Below, piece after piece: positions 55,887 to 64,000 of a DNA stretch of 64,000 nucleotides. Made by a program: the position numbers and the translations under genes. The number at the start of each line of letters is the position of its first letter. The first letter of the stretch is position 1. The stretch is from Polynucleobacter sp. MWH-Berg-3C6 (GTDB lineage Bacteria > Pseudomonadota > Gammaproteobacteria > Burkholderiales > Burkholderiaceae): assembly GCF_018881855.1 (NCBI RefSeq), contig NZ_JACVPN010000003.1, positions 1 to 64,000 of the forward strand, written 5' to 3'. The notes under the pieces are model-generated. The model was given only the letters and a program-made list of their open reading frames with translations, was not told the origin of the DNA and did not search any database.

Positions 55887-57195
55887 GAACAAAGTCATTG
55901 CTATCGTTCTTGCCTTATGGGCATGGATGAAGTTAAAGGCAGTCGAGTGGAAATTGCGCGAGAGAGTAATTGCACTCTGGGAAAAAGCCAAAGCGTTCTA
56001 TGCTCGCATCGGTCAAAAATGGCGTGGCACTAAAGCATATGCAAAGTTAATGGCAATGGAACCATTGCCGCGTCGTATGACCATCATGTTGTGCGGCGTC
56101 CTTTTATTGTTGGGATTGATTTTTGCTTTTAATCAATTCAAGACCTTCATGATTAAGCATTTCATTTCAGGAATGGGGCTACCCCCAGCGACAGTTTCAA
56201 CAATGGTAGTTGCCACTTCTGAATGGCAGCCCAAGCTCACTAGCGTTGGCAACGTGCGCGCCTTTAGAGGGGTGGAGTTGAGTACGGAGATTGGCGGTCT
56301 AGTATTAACCGTGCCCATTAAATCTGGGCAAGATGTCAAAGAGGGCGAGTTATTAATTAAATTGAATGATGCCTCCGATGTGGCGCAGCTGAAGTCCTTA
56401 AAGGCTATGGCTGATCTTGCTAAGGTTATTAATGAGCGTGATAGACAGCAGCTCGCTATTCAGGCAATTAGTAAAAATGTGTTTGATACTAGTGCGGCTG
56501 ATGCAAATTCTAAGCAGGCACAAGTTGAGTCTCAAACAGCTCTGGTTGCTAAAAAGAATTTGAAGGCACCATTTAGTGGGCGTGTAGGCATTGTGTCGAT
56601 CAACCCTGGTCAGTACGTTAACCCGGGTGATAAGCTTTTAACCTTACAAACCTTAGACCCTATTTTTGTAGACTTTAATTTGCCACAAAGTAATGCAGAG
56701 CAGATTCAAGTGGGCCAAGAGGTGACTGTCACTACGGATGCATTTAAAGATGCAAGTTTTACCGGCAAGATTACTGCCGTTAGTCCAAAAGTGGATACCA
56801 ACACTCGCAATATTCAAGTTGAGGCACAACTTGCTAACCCAGATAAGAAAATTCTTCCTGGCATGTTTGCTAATGTAAACATTAAGGTTGGCGAACAAGA
56901 GAAATTATTAACCTTGCCACAAACAGCTGTGACCTATAACCCATACGGCTCAACAGTATTTATTGCGAAACCTACTGGCAAGAAAGATAAAAAAGGAAAT
57001 CCAGCTTTAGAGGCTCAGCAGGTATTTGTTACTACTGGGGCAACACGAGGCGATCAGGTAGCAATCCTCAAGGGGGTTGAAGAGGGCGCAACGGTTGTGA
57101 CAAGCGGCCAGCTAAAGCTGAAGAATGGCACGCCACTCATTATTAATAACAAGGTGCAACCAGCCAATTCACCTGACCCTAAGCCACAGGAATAG
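55864..57195 (+). CDS. RND periplasmic adaptor with cytosolic N-terminal extension
   Basis: 443 residues. The membrane helix is at about 71-90 (MTIMLCGVLLLLGLIFAF), followed by the HlyD-like lipoyl, beta-barrel and membrane-proximal domains (GQDVKEGELLIKLNDASD, LKAPFSGRVGIVSINPGQYVNPGD). The first 70 residues are an amphipathic, Trp- and Lys-rich segment not usual in this family. The start overlaps the channel gene without a clear ribosome site, so a later Met (63, 65 or 72) is possible. The permease follows after 7 bases. Confidence 0.88.
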   Translation: MKLLETIKNKVIAIVLALWAWMKLKAVEWKLRERVIALWEKAKAFYARIGQKWRGTKAYAKLMAMEPLPRRMTIMLCGVLLLLGLIFAFNQFKTFMIKHFISGMGLPPATVSTMVVATSEWQPKLTSVGNVRAFRGVELSTEIGGLVLTVPIKSGQDVKEGELLIKLNDASDVAQLKSLKAMADLAKVINERDRQQLAIQAISKNVFDTSAADANSKQAQVESQTALVAKKNLKAPFSGRVGIVSINPGQYVNPGDKLLTLQTLDPIFVDFNLPQSNAEQIQVGQEVTVTTDAFKDASFTGKITAVSPKVDTNTRNIQVEAQLANPDKKILPGMFANVNIKVGEQEKLLTLPQTAVTYNPYGSTVFIAKPTGKKDKKGNPALEAQQVFVTTGATRGDQVAILKGVEEGATVVTSGQLKLKNGTPLIINNKVQPANSPDPKPQE

Positions 57196-57202
57196 TGAGT
57201 AA

Positions 57203-60200
57203 ATGAATTGGACTGACATATTCATTCGCAGACCAGTGCTTTCGCTGGTCGTGAGTGCGCTCGTATTGGTGTTTGGTTTAAAGGCTATTGGTTCTTTGCC
57301 AGTCAACCAGTATCCGCAAACACAGAATGCAATTGTTACGATTACTACTGCCTACTATGGCGCTGATCCAGAAACCATTGCAGGTTTTATTACGCAGCCA
57401 CTTGAGGCTTCTATTGCGCAGGCGCAAGGGATTGATTATTTATCGTCAGCAAGTGTCAGTGGCGTTTCGACGATTATTGCTACGCTTAAGTTGAACTACG
57501 ACTCTAATGCAGCATTAACGCAAATTCAGACACAAATCAGTGCAGTTAAGAATCAACTGCCACCACAGGCCCAGCAGCCTATATTGACAGTTCAGGTAGG
57601 CCAGTCTACCGCTGCGATGTACATGGGTTTTTATAGCGATGACATACCCAATAATGCGATTACTGACTATTTGTTGCGAGTCGTAAAGCCTAAGCTGGAT
57701 TCTGTTGAGGGCGTACAAAATGCAGAAATTACGGGTGGCAGAAAATTTGCCCTACGCGCTTGGTTAGATCGCGAGAAGATGGCAGGTCTCGGAGTAGGCG
57801 CTGACGATGTCTACAGCGCTCTATCTGCCAATAACTATTTATCAGCAGTAGGCAGCACCAAAGGCGATATGGTTGCAGTCGATTTGGTTGCGGGTACTGA
57901 TTTACATACTCTAGAAGAGTTTCGTAAGCTAGTAGTTAAAAAAGATGGTGTGAATATTGTGTATCTCGATCAGGTGGCAAATGTCACCCTGGGATCTGAG
58001 GACTACAACACCAATGTTGCCTTTAGCGGTAAGAAGTCGGTATTTATTGCTATCAAGGTTGCCCCCCAGGCCAATCTTTTAGATGTTGCTCAGAGGGTGC
58101 GCGATGTAGTTCCTGGTATTCAGAAGCAATTACCCATTGGCATGACCGGCAAGATTGTCTATGACTCCACCAAATTCATCACGAGCTCGATTGATGAAGT
58201 AGTTTCAACCTTGATAGAGGCTCTGGTCATTGTGACCATTGTGATTTATCTCTTCTTAGGTAGTGTGCGTGCAGTTGCGGTCCCGGTCATTGCGATGCCA
58301 CTCTCATTGATTGGTACATTCTTCTTAATGCAAGTGTTGGGTTACTCCATCAATTTGCTTACTTTGTTAGCGCTAGTACTAGCAATTGGTTTGGTGGTTG
58401 ATGATGCCATTATCGTGGTCGAAAACGTTGATCGACATATGAAAGAGGGCAAGTCTCCATTAGAGGCTTCACTGATTGCTGCTCGCGAATTGGGCGGCCC
58501 TATTTTGGCGATGACAGTTGTATTGATTGCAGTGTATATCCCAATTGGCTTTCAGGGTGGCTTGACCGGCGCTCTCTTTACGGAGTTTGCCTTTACTTTG
58601 GCGAGCGCAGTCGCTGTCTCGGGTCTGATTGCACTAACGCTTTCGCCAATGATGTGTTCGCGTATCTTTACTGAAGAGCAAGAAGCCTCTTCTTTTGTAC
58701 AAAAGATTGATCGGATCTTTGATAAGGTTCATCACAGCTACCAAAATACCCTGCGTGACTTATTAAGTACATGGCAGGTGATTATTGTGATGGGCGTAAT
58801 TCTTCTGGGTGGTGTCGCCTATCTTTACGCTACTGCGCGTGCTGAACTTGCTCCGACGGAAGACCAGGGTATTGTATTGATGCAAGCATCTGGCCCACCA
58901 AATAGCACTGTCAACCAAATGCAGACTTACGCAGATCAGATTTATGCAATTGCTAGCGCTGAACCAGAATATGAGCAGGCATTCCAAATTACCAGCCCAA
59001 CTTCAAGCTTTGGCGGTATCTTATTGAAGGATTGGGGTGAGCGGAGTCGCAATGCTACAAAGTTCCAAGAAGATATGCAGCAGAAATGGAACACGATTGC
59101 TGGTGCTCGCGTGGCAGCCTTCCAGTTCCCCGCCTTGCCAGGAGCCCAGGGCTTCCCGGTGCAGGTAGTGATCAATACCACTGAATCATATGAGCAACTG
59201 AACGAAGTTTCTCAGGCTGTTTTAGATAAAGCACGACGTTCTGGAAACTTTTTCTATGTAGATTCTGATTTGAAGATCGATAAACCACAAGATGTTTTGG
59301 TTATTGATCGAGAAAAAGTTGCTGCTTTAGGGATGACTCAGCAACAAGTTGGTTCTGCATTATCTGCCGCTTTGGGCGGTGGTTATGTGAACTACTTTTC
59401 AGTGGCAGGTAGATCCTATCGCGTGATTCCACAAGTAAAACAGACTGATCGCTTAAACACAGACCAGATTTTGGATTACTACATTCGTACACCAAGCGGT
59501 GCAATGATTCAGGCTCGTACGATTGCAAGCATTAAACAAAAGGTAGTGCCTCAATCGATTAATCACTTTCAGCAATTGAACTCCGCGACGATTGCGGGAG
59601 TGAGCACTCCGTTTATTTCGCAGGCGGATTTATTGGAGTTCATGCGTCAAAGTTTGAAAGAAGTTGCACCCAATGGTTACAGCATGGATTATGCTGGTCC
59701 ATCACGTCAATTCATGGCTGAGTCCGGCGGCTTTTTGGTCACCATGTTCTTTGCGATCTTGATCGTATTCTTGGTACTTGCTGCGCAGTTCGAAAGTTTC
59801 CGTGATCCGATCGTGATTCTGGTGTCAGTGCCGCTTGCCCTTTTTGGCGCACTCATCTTTATTAACTTAGGCTTCACTACCTTGAATGTATATACCCAGG
59901 TAGGCTTAGTGACGTTAATGGGCCTGATTAGTAAGCATGGTATTTTGATTGTGGAATTTGCTAATGAACTCCAAGAAGCGGGACGTAGCAAGCTCGATGC
60001 AATTGTTGAGGCAAGTAGCGTGCGTTTAAGGCCAATTTTGATGACAACTGCAGCCATGGTATTGGGCGTATTGCCCTTGGTGATTGCTTCTGGCGCAGGT
60101 GCCGCAGGCCGTCAATCTATGGGTATTGTGATCTTTACTGGCCTATCAATTGGCACGCTATTTACTTTGTTTGTGGTGCCTGCAATGTATCTCTTTATTG

Positions 60201-60238
60201 GCGCTGATCACCATCAGAAGAAATTTAAGCAAGAGTAA
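57203..60238 (+). CDS. RND multidrug efflux permease
   Basis: A 1011-residue HAE1-type proton antiporter with 12 membrane helices and two large periplasmic loops. The helix-4 DD pair is in LVVDDAIIVVENV. PVNQYPQTQNAIVTITTAYYGADPETI (porter entry) and GLISKHGILIVEFANELQE (helix 10-11) are typical. Sequence resembles the MexK/MdtB-like permeases rather than AcrB. With the channel and adaptor it forms a full tripartite pump; substrate range is unknown, and no linked regulator is visible. Confidence 0.92.
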   Translation: MNWTDIFIRRPVLSLVVSALVLVFGLKAIGSLPVNQYPQTQNAIVTITTAYYGADPETIAGFITQPLEASIAQAQGIDYLSSASVSGVSTIIATLKLNYDSNAALTQIQTQISAVKNQLPPQAQQPILTVQVGQSTAAMYMGFYSDDIPNNAITDYLLRVVKPKLDSVEGVQNAEITGGRKFALRAWLDREKMAGLGVGADDVYSALSANNYLSAVGSTKGDMVAVDLVAGTDLHTLEEFRKLVVKKDGVNIVYLDQVANVTLGSEDYNTNVAFSGKKSVFIAIKVAPQANLLDVAQRVRDVVPGIQKQLPIGMTGKIVYDSTKFITSSIDEVVSTLIEALVIVTIVIYLFLGSVRAVAVPVIAMPLSLIGTFFLMQVLGYSINLLTLLALVLAIGLVVDDAIIVVENVDRHMKEGKSPLEASLIAARELGGPILAMTVVLIAVYIPIGFQGGLTGALFTEFAFTLASAVAVSGLIALTLSPMMCSRIFTEEQEASSFVQKIDRIFDKVHHSYQNTLRDLLSTWQVIIVMGVILLGGVAYLYATARAELAPTEDQGIVLMQASGPPNSTVNQMQTYADQIYAIASAEPEYEQAFQITSPTSSFGGILLKDWGERSRNATKFQEDMQQKWNTIAGARVAAFQFPALPGAQGFPVQVVINTTESYEQLNEVSQAVLDKARRSGNFFYVDSDLKIDKPQDVLVIDREKVAALGMTQQQVGSALSAALGGGYVNYFSVAGRSYRVIPQVKQTDRLNTDQILDYYIRTPSGAMIQARTIASIKQKVVPQSINHFQQLNSATIAGVSTPFISQADLLEFMRQSLKEVAPNGYSMDYAGPSRQFMAESGGFLVTMFFAILIVFLVLAAQFESFRDPIVILVSVPLALFGALIFINLGFTTLNVYTQVGLVTLMGLISKHGILIVEFANELQEAGRSKLDAIVEASSVRLRPILMTTAAMVLGVLPLVIASGAGAAGRQSMGIVIFTGLSIGTLFTLFVVPAMYLFIGADHHQKKFKQE

Positions 60239-60256
60239 TAACGAAAATCGATTAAG

Positions 60257-60286
60257 GCTCAATATCACTTACTAATGATATTGAGC
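60257..60286. terminator. Hairpin terminator of the RND operon
   Basis: GCTCAATATCA (60257-60267) and TGATATTGAGC (60276-60286) form an 11-bp perfect stem with an 8-nt loop, then TCTTTCTC. It overlaps the 3' end of the minus-strand GST gene. Confidence 0.65.
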
Positions 60287-60930
60287 TCTTTCTCTGCAAA
60301 TTCTTGAAAGTAAGTTTCAGCCTTAAGTTGCTCAAGCCAGCGATTAATATTTTTCAAGTTAGCGCGTTCACCGGTTTGTTTCGGGAAGGTCTCGTTTAGC
60401 AAAATCCAGCGATGTGCACATAGAGCCAGAACAATATCGCCAATATGAAATCGTTCCCCCGAGCAATATGCCTGAGACTCTAATGTTTGATTAAGTAACT
60501 CAAATAATTGGTTTGCATCTTGATACGCTTTTTGAATGCCGGCATGATCTCGCTCAGCTCCCGGAACTCTAGTAAGGCCAATAAAGGTAGGGCGCAGAGC
60601 TGGCCAAAGAGTGCCAACTTGCCAATCCATCCACTTTTCAGAGTTAAATTGCGGGGCTGTGCCCAATGGAAAACGTTTATTTTTATCGTACTGCGAAGCC
60701 AAGTAGCGCATGATGGTATTGGATTCCCAGAGCACAATATCGCCATCTTTTAGGGTAGGCACCAGGCCATTCGGGTTTAGTTTTAGGAATTCTGGTGAGC
60801 GAACAATGCCAAATTGCATCCCTGCATCAATGCGCTCAAAGTCTTGACCCTCTTTTAGTCCTAGCTCAGCGAGACACCACAATACTTTCTGAACATTGAT
60901 GGAACTTTTGCGACCCCATAAACGCATCAT
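60265..60930 (-). CDS. Glutathione S-transferase family protein
   Basis: 221 residues: a thioredoxin-like N-terminal domain (MMRLWGRKSSINVQKVLWCLAELGL, with Ser/Ser at the glutathione site; NPNGLVPTL and WESNTIMRYLA) and an all-helical C-terminal domain. Similar to the theta/beta-like GSTs of Burkholderiales; activity on a particular electrophile is unknown. Next on this strand is a flavin reductase 21 bases upstream, so the two may share a transcript. Confidence 0.87.
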   Translation of the reverse strand: MMRLWGRKSSINVQKVLWCLAELGLKEGQDFERIDAGMQFGIVRSPEFLKLNPNGLVPTLKDGDIVLWESNTIMRYLASQYDKNKRFPLGTAPQFNSEKWMDWQVGTLWPALRPTFIGLTRVPGAERDHAGIQKAYQDANQLFELLNQTLESQAYCSGERFHIGDIVLALCAHRWILLNETFPKQTGERANLKNINRWLEQLKAETYFQEFAEKELNIISK

Positions 60931-60951
60931 GACGTTTCCTTAAAAGACTAT

Positions 60952-61452
60952 TTAGGTGGTTTTTGTTTCTGCGAAATCAAGGCTAACAAATTTGCTACGA
61001 GCAAAAATGAGTGGTTCTTTCTCGGGATGATTCTTTAAGTTAATCACCTTGGCAACAATGATGTTGTGATCTCCACCTATATGTACAGAAACAGTTTCAC
61101 ATTCATAGTATGCAACGCAATCATGGATCTGAGTAAGTCCACTAGCGGCTAACTTATGCCCAACGTTTACAAATTGCTCTTGCTTTACGGTAGCAAAATG
61201 CATTGCCAAATTCTCTTGGGAGCGTTCAAGCACGTGGATGAGATGCTTCTTACCTACCTCTACCCATGGCATTAAGCGCGAATGCCTTTTAAGACTCCAT
61301 AGGATGAGGGGCGGCTCAAGAGAAACTGTGTTGAACGAGCTAATAGTGATGCCGTGATGACCTTGATTTTCATCAACACAGGTAATGACAGTGACCCCGG
61401 TAGCAAATGATGCAAATCCTTTGCGTAGCTCTTGTGAGGTAAACGGGGCCAT
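60952..61452 (-). CDS. Flavin reductase family protein
   Basis: About 166 residues from ATG 61452. FMN-binding split-barrel typical of HpaC-like NAD(P)H:flavin reductases: RKGFASFATGVTVIT, HGITISSFNTVSLEPPLILW and the FAT block, then YECETVSVHIGGDHNIIVAKVI. It would supply reduced flavin to a two-component monooxygenase or act in flavin turnover. Partner not identified in the window. GST gene downstream, lipoprotein gene upstream, with only a few bases between. Confidence 0.87.
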   Translation of the reverse strand: MAPFTSQELRKGFASFATGVTVITCVDENQGHHGITISSFNTVSLEPPLILWSLKRHSRLMPWVEVGKKHLIHVLERSQENLAMHFATVKQEQFVNVGHKLAASGLTQIHDCVAYYECETVSVHIGGDHNIIVAKVINLKNHPEKEPLIFARSKFVSLDFAETKTT

Positions 61453-61462
61453 CAAACTTTAC

Positions 61463-61759
61463 TTACTTTACTTCTGCTTTAACTGCAGGGGCGATAGTTG
61501 TTCCTGGAATAGGAATAAGCACTTCATTTTCTTCGGTCTTCACACATTTAAAGCGATATTCCTTGCCCGCTTTTGATAAGAAGCTGGCGCCTTCATAGAA
61601 ATCGTTTCTACAGGTCTTGGTAGCAAAGTCCATGACATCTTGGGGATCAGAGCTGGAAGTAATTAAGCGCATATTACCCATAGACATATTAATTTGAGTC
61701 GAATAGCACCCTGTGAGCATCAAGCCAGAAATTGCGGTTAATAGTAGAATTTTTTTCAT
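61463..61759 (-). CDS. Small lipoprotein, unknown function
   Basis: 98 residues from ATG 61759 with a lipoprotein signal (MKKILLLTAISGLMLTGCYS; lipobox LTGC). The mature part is about 80 residues with two Cys (TCRNDFYEG and FKCVKTEEN) and a mostly polar sequence; no family recognised. Two further ATGs upstream (61780) belong to the untranslated region. It precedes the flavin reductase on the same strand. Confidence 0.65.
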   Translation of the reverse strand: MKKILLLTAISGLMLTGCYSTQINMSMGNMRLITSSSDPQDVMDFATKTCRNDFYEGASFLSKAGKEYRFKCVKTEENEVLIPIPGTTIAPAVKAEVK

Positions 61760-61846
61760 GGAAGCCTCCATAATGAGCAATGCTCGTTAGGATAAACCTA
61801 TTAAGCATTTGTTGCGGGAAAATGCCCCGTTATAAAAGGAAGAGAC

Positions 61847-62830
61847 ATGTTTAGAGCAATATTGGTAAATAAGGATGATCAAGGCTATCGCGCTGAATTG
61901 GGACAGGCTGACGAGGCTAGCCTGCCAGCAGGGGAAGTTAAGGTTAAGGTTCTTTACTCCACCCTGAACTACAAGGATGGCTTAGCTATCACTGGCAAAG
62001 GCCCTGTAGTGAGAAGCTTCCCAATGGTTCCTGGAATCGATTTTGCTGGTGAGGTGATAGAGAGTACTAGTCCAGACTTCAAAGTGGGAGAGATGGTGCT
62101 CCTAAATGGCTGGGGAGTGGGCGAGGGACATTGGGGTGGTTTGGCCCAGCAGGCCAGAGTTAAGGCCGACTGGTTAATTCCACTTCCTAAGGGGTTTACA
62201 GCTAAGCAAGCGCTGGCAATCGGTACAGCGGGGTACACCGCCATGCTGTGTGTCATGGCTTTGCAAAAGCATGGTCTTAAGCCGAGTGATGGCGAGGTAT
62301 TGGTAACTGGTGCAGCAGGTGGGGTTGGAAGCTTTGCAATCACCTTATTAAGCAAGCTCGGCTTTACCGTTGTTGCTAGTACCGGCCGAATGGCTGAGGC
62401 GGATTATTTAAAGAAATTGGGTGCCGCTGAAGTGATTGATCGCGCTACTTTATCTGCCCCAGGTAAACCTTTGGCAAAAGAGCGTTGGGCTGCAGTAGTC
62501 GATAGCGTTGGTAGCCATACCCTGGCCAATGCTTGCGCACAAACCAAGAGTGATGGCGCGGTAGCTGCTTGTGGACTTGCTCAAGGCATGGACTTTCCAT
62601 CCAGTGTTGCGCCATTTATTTTGCGTGGCGTAACTCTCTATGGCATCAATAGCGTAACCGTGCCGCGTGCAAAACGGATTGCTGCTTATGAGCAATTGCG
62701 TAAATTAGTTGATCTAAAAACTTTAGATGAAATCTCTCATGAAATTACTTTAGAAGAATCTCTAAAGTATGCGCAAGAGTTAATGGCCGGTAATGTACGT
62801 GGTCGCTTAATTGTGGATGTGAATAAGTAA
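61847..62830 (+). CDS. acuI: AcuI-type MDR oxidoreductase (acrylyl-CoA reductase family)
   Basis: A 327-residue zinc-free medium-chain dehydrogenase/reductase: GroES-like N-terminus (YSTLNYKDGLAITGKGPVVRSFPMVPGIDFAGEV) and the Rossmann motif GAAGGVGSFA. This is the YhdH/AcuI group that reduces acrylyl-CoA to propionyl-CoA with NADPH. In marine and freshwater bacteria this gives detoxification of DMSP- or propionate-derived acrylate. A GGAAGAG-like ribosome site precedes the ATG. The name is by family resemblance only. Confidence 0.85.
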   Translation: MFRAILVNKDDQGYRAELGQADEASLPAGEVKVKVLYSTLNYKDGLAITGKGPVVRSFPMVPGIDFAGEVIESTSPDFKVGEMVLLNGWGVGEGHWGGLAQQARVKADWLIPLPKGFTAKQALAIGTAGYTAMLCVMALQKHGLKPSDGEVLVTGAAGGVGSFAITLLSKLGFTVVASTGRMAEADYLKKLGAAEVIDRATLSAPGKPLAKERWAAVVDSVGSHTLANACAQTKSDGAVAACGLAQGMDFPSSVAPFILRGVTLYGINSVTVPRAKRIAAYEQLRKLVDLKTLDEISHEITLEESLKYAQELMAGNVRGRLIVDVNK

Positions 62831-62842
62831 GAAACGATCAAT

Positions 62843-63019
62843 TTATTCTGGTGCTTGAGGTTTGCGTGTATTTAGCTTAGACCAAACCTCAAGCTTTTCA
62901 GGATTAGAAAGATCAGACCAATCTGCAATTTCAGTAAGCGTGCGATAGCATCCGCGGCAGTAACCATTCTCGGGATTGATATCGCACCAATTGATGCAAG
63001 GTGATGGGACAGTTGTCAA
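62843..63019 (-). CDS. DUF1289 small cysteine protein
   Basis: A 58-residue frame from TTG 63019 with AGG six bases before. Cys8, Cys12, Cys21 and Cys24 lie in SPCINWCDINPENGYCRGCYRT, followed by LTEIADWSDLSNPEKLEVW; this C3-4C...C2C pattern with GC.RT..EI..W is characteristic of DUF1289 proteins. It may bind a metal or FeS cluster; function unknown. Below usual gene-calling length, convergent with AcuI and divergent from the MBL gene. Confidence 0.85.
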   Translation of the reverse strand: MTTVPSPCINWCDINPENGYCRGCYRTLTEIADWSDLSNPEKLEVWSKLNTRKPQAPE

Positions 63020-63058
63020 AATAAACCTAATCGCAATTCAACAGAAAAAGTTCAAATC

Positions 63059-64000
63059 ATGAGCACTCAAAATCAGGCAAAAGCAGAAAGTGCTATTCAT
63101 TATCCATTAGGAGAGGCGCTTCCTGAGCTTGGAAGCACTATTGAGATTGCCCCAGGGGTTCGTTGGCTCAGAATGAAGCTGCCATTTGCCTTGGATCACA
63201 TTAATCTCTGGCTTCTACGGGATGAAATCGATGGCATTGCAGGATGGACGATAGTAGATTGCGGTATTGCGAATGATGAGACTAAGGCTTCGTGGGAAAA
63301 GATTTTTGCGACTCAGTTAGATGGTCTGCCAGTTCTGAGGGTGCTCGTGACGCATATGCATCCAGATCACGTCGGTTTATCACAATGGTTATGTGAGAAA
63401 TGGAATGCGCCTTTGTGGATCTCCATGACTGATTTTTTAACCGCTCAGTGGCTAAGCTGCAAAGAGGGTGGGGCTGCCATTGGAGCGCGTGCCGGCGGCG
63501 GTGGATCTGCAGATCATTTTCAAAAACATGGTTTAACTACACCAGAAGATTTAGAAAAAATTCGGGCGCGTAGTAATTACTACAGCAATATGGTTCCAGG
63601 CGTGCCTCGCCAATATCGTCGCATTATGGATGGTGAGCATATTTTGATTGGCGGAAAAAATTGGCAGGTCATCATGGGGTATGGACACGCACCAGAACAT
63701 GCCTCACTTTTTTGCAAAGACTTAGGGGTATTGATTTCTGGAGATATGCTCTTGCCGCGTATCTCAACGAATGTCAGCGTTTTTGATGCTGACCCAGATG
63801 CTGATCCATTAGGACTCTATTTGGATTCGCTGGATGAATATTTGCCTCTACCTGATGACACCTTAGTGTTGCCATCACATGGCAAGCCATTTACGGGAAT
63901 GAAGCCACGTATCGCGCAACTGAAAGCGCATCATGATGAGCGCTTGGCGGATACGCTTGGTGCATGTAAAAAACCGGCACATGCTAGAGAGATAGTGCCG
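63059..64000 (+). CDS. MBL-fold metallo-hydrolase, 3' end cut by window
   Basis: 314 codons are visible with no stop before the window edge. The dinuclear metal motif is at His99, His101, Asp103, His104 (THMHPDHVG), with later ligands in YGHAPEHA (His), SGDMLLPR (Asp) and PSHGKPF (His). It has the overall layout of MBL-fold hydrolases such as LACTB2/glyoxalase II relatives; the substrate is unknown. An inserted Gly-rich loop (GARAGGGGSADHF) is notable. The start ATG 63059 lies 40 bases from the divergent DUF1289 gene. Confidence 0.87.
   Translation, partial: MSTQNQAKAESAIHYPLGEALPELGSTIEIAPGVRWLRMKLPFALDHINLWLLRDEIDGIAGWTIVDCGIANDETKASWEKIFATQLDGLPVLRVLVTHMHPDHVGLSQWLCEKWNAPLWISMTDFLTAQWLSCKEGGAAIGARAGGGGSADHFQKHGLTTPEDLEKIRARSNYYSNMVPGVPRQYRRIMDGEHILIGGKNWQVIMGYGHAPEHASLFCKDLGVLISGDMLLPRISTNVSVFDADPDADPLGLYLDSLDEYLPLPDDTLVLPSHGKPFTGMKPRIAQLKAHHDERLADTLGACKKPAHAREIVP

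Overview
The window looks like a core-genome stretch of a small-genome, moderately AT-rich betaproteobacterium of the Burkholderiaceae, most like Polynucleobacter. This rests on gene order (gatCAB divergent from mreBCD-mrdA-rodA; DUF484-xerC; dksA-argB-slmA-metXW; metK-ahcY-metF), on an SAH riboswitch of the Burkholderiales type in front of ahcY, and on protein sequences. The species call is inference from recall, not from a search. No CRISPR array, prophage, rRNA or tRNA gene was seen.

Layout. 1-128: the end of an IS481-like insertion sequence, cut by the window edge. 150-7800: small accessory genes (GNAT, DMT exporters, cupin, haloacid dehalogenase, MAPEG, tautomerase, phosphatase, peroxiredoxin, secreted hydrolase, VOC, TauE). 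7800-8400: a tandem glycine riboswitch with no glycine-cleavage gene behind it, only a 63-residue ORF. 8450-13400: phosphatase, a second DMT exporter, a 59-residue basic protein, DUF2798, a lipoprotein, prfC with no ordinary start codon, and a pseudouridine synthase. 13440-17760: dctA, an LpxL-family acyltransferase with a carbonic anhydrase, DUF167, and HU. 17800-23400 (minus): the rod-shape operon mreB-mreC-mreD-mrdA-rodA. 23460-28405: gatCAB, DUF484, xerC. 28475-34760: a CobW metallochaperone, then dksA-argB-slmA-metX-metW-ampG. 34777-38916: xthA, pyrE, dapF and two further LpxL-family genes. 39000-43450: the methyl cycle, with metK behind a SAM-II-like aptamer, ahcY behind an SAH riboswitch, then metF and fthC. 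43520-54220: slt, an NDUFA9-like protein, cca, MidA, a pteridine-reductase-like SDR, folB, ttcA, glmU and glmS. 54330-60240: a complete RND efflux operon. 60265-64000: GST, flavin reductase, lipoprotein, AcuI-type reductase, DUF1289 and a truncated MBL-fold hydrolase.

The genes form several coherent modules: methionine/SAM cycle (metX, metW, metK, ahcY, metF, with fthC and folB feeding folate), cell-wall elongation and recycling (mre/mrd/rodA, ampG, slt, glmU, glmS, dapF), outer-membrane lipid (three LpxL-family proteins), and translation accuracy (gatCAB, prfC, ttcA, cca). The strongest observations are three riboswitches of three classes (glycine, SAM-II-like, SAH). The SAM and SAH switches sit on consecutive steps of one cycle, and both have candidate Shine-Dalgarno-sequestering expression platforms. 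The next strongest is a prfC reading frame that can be entered only from a near-cognate codon such as AUU.
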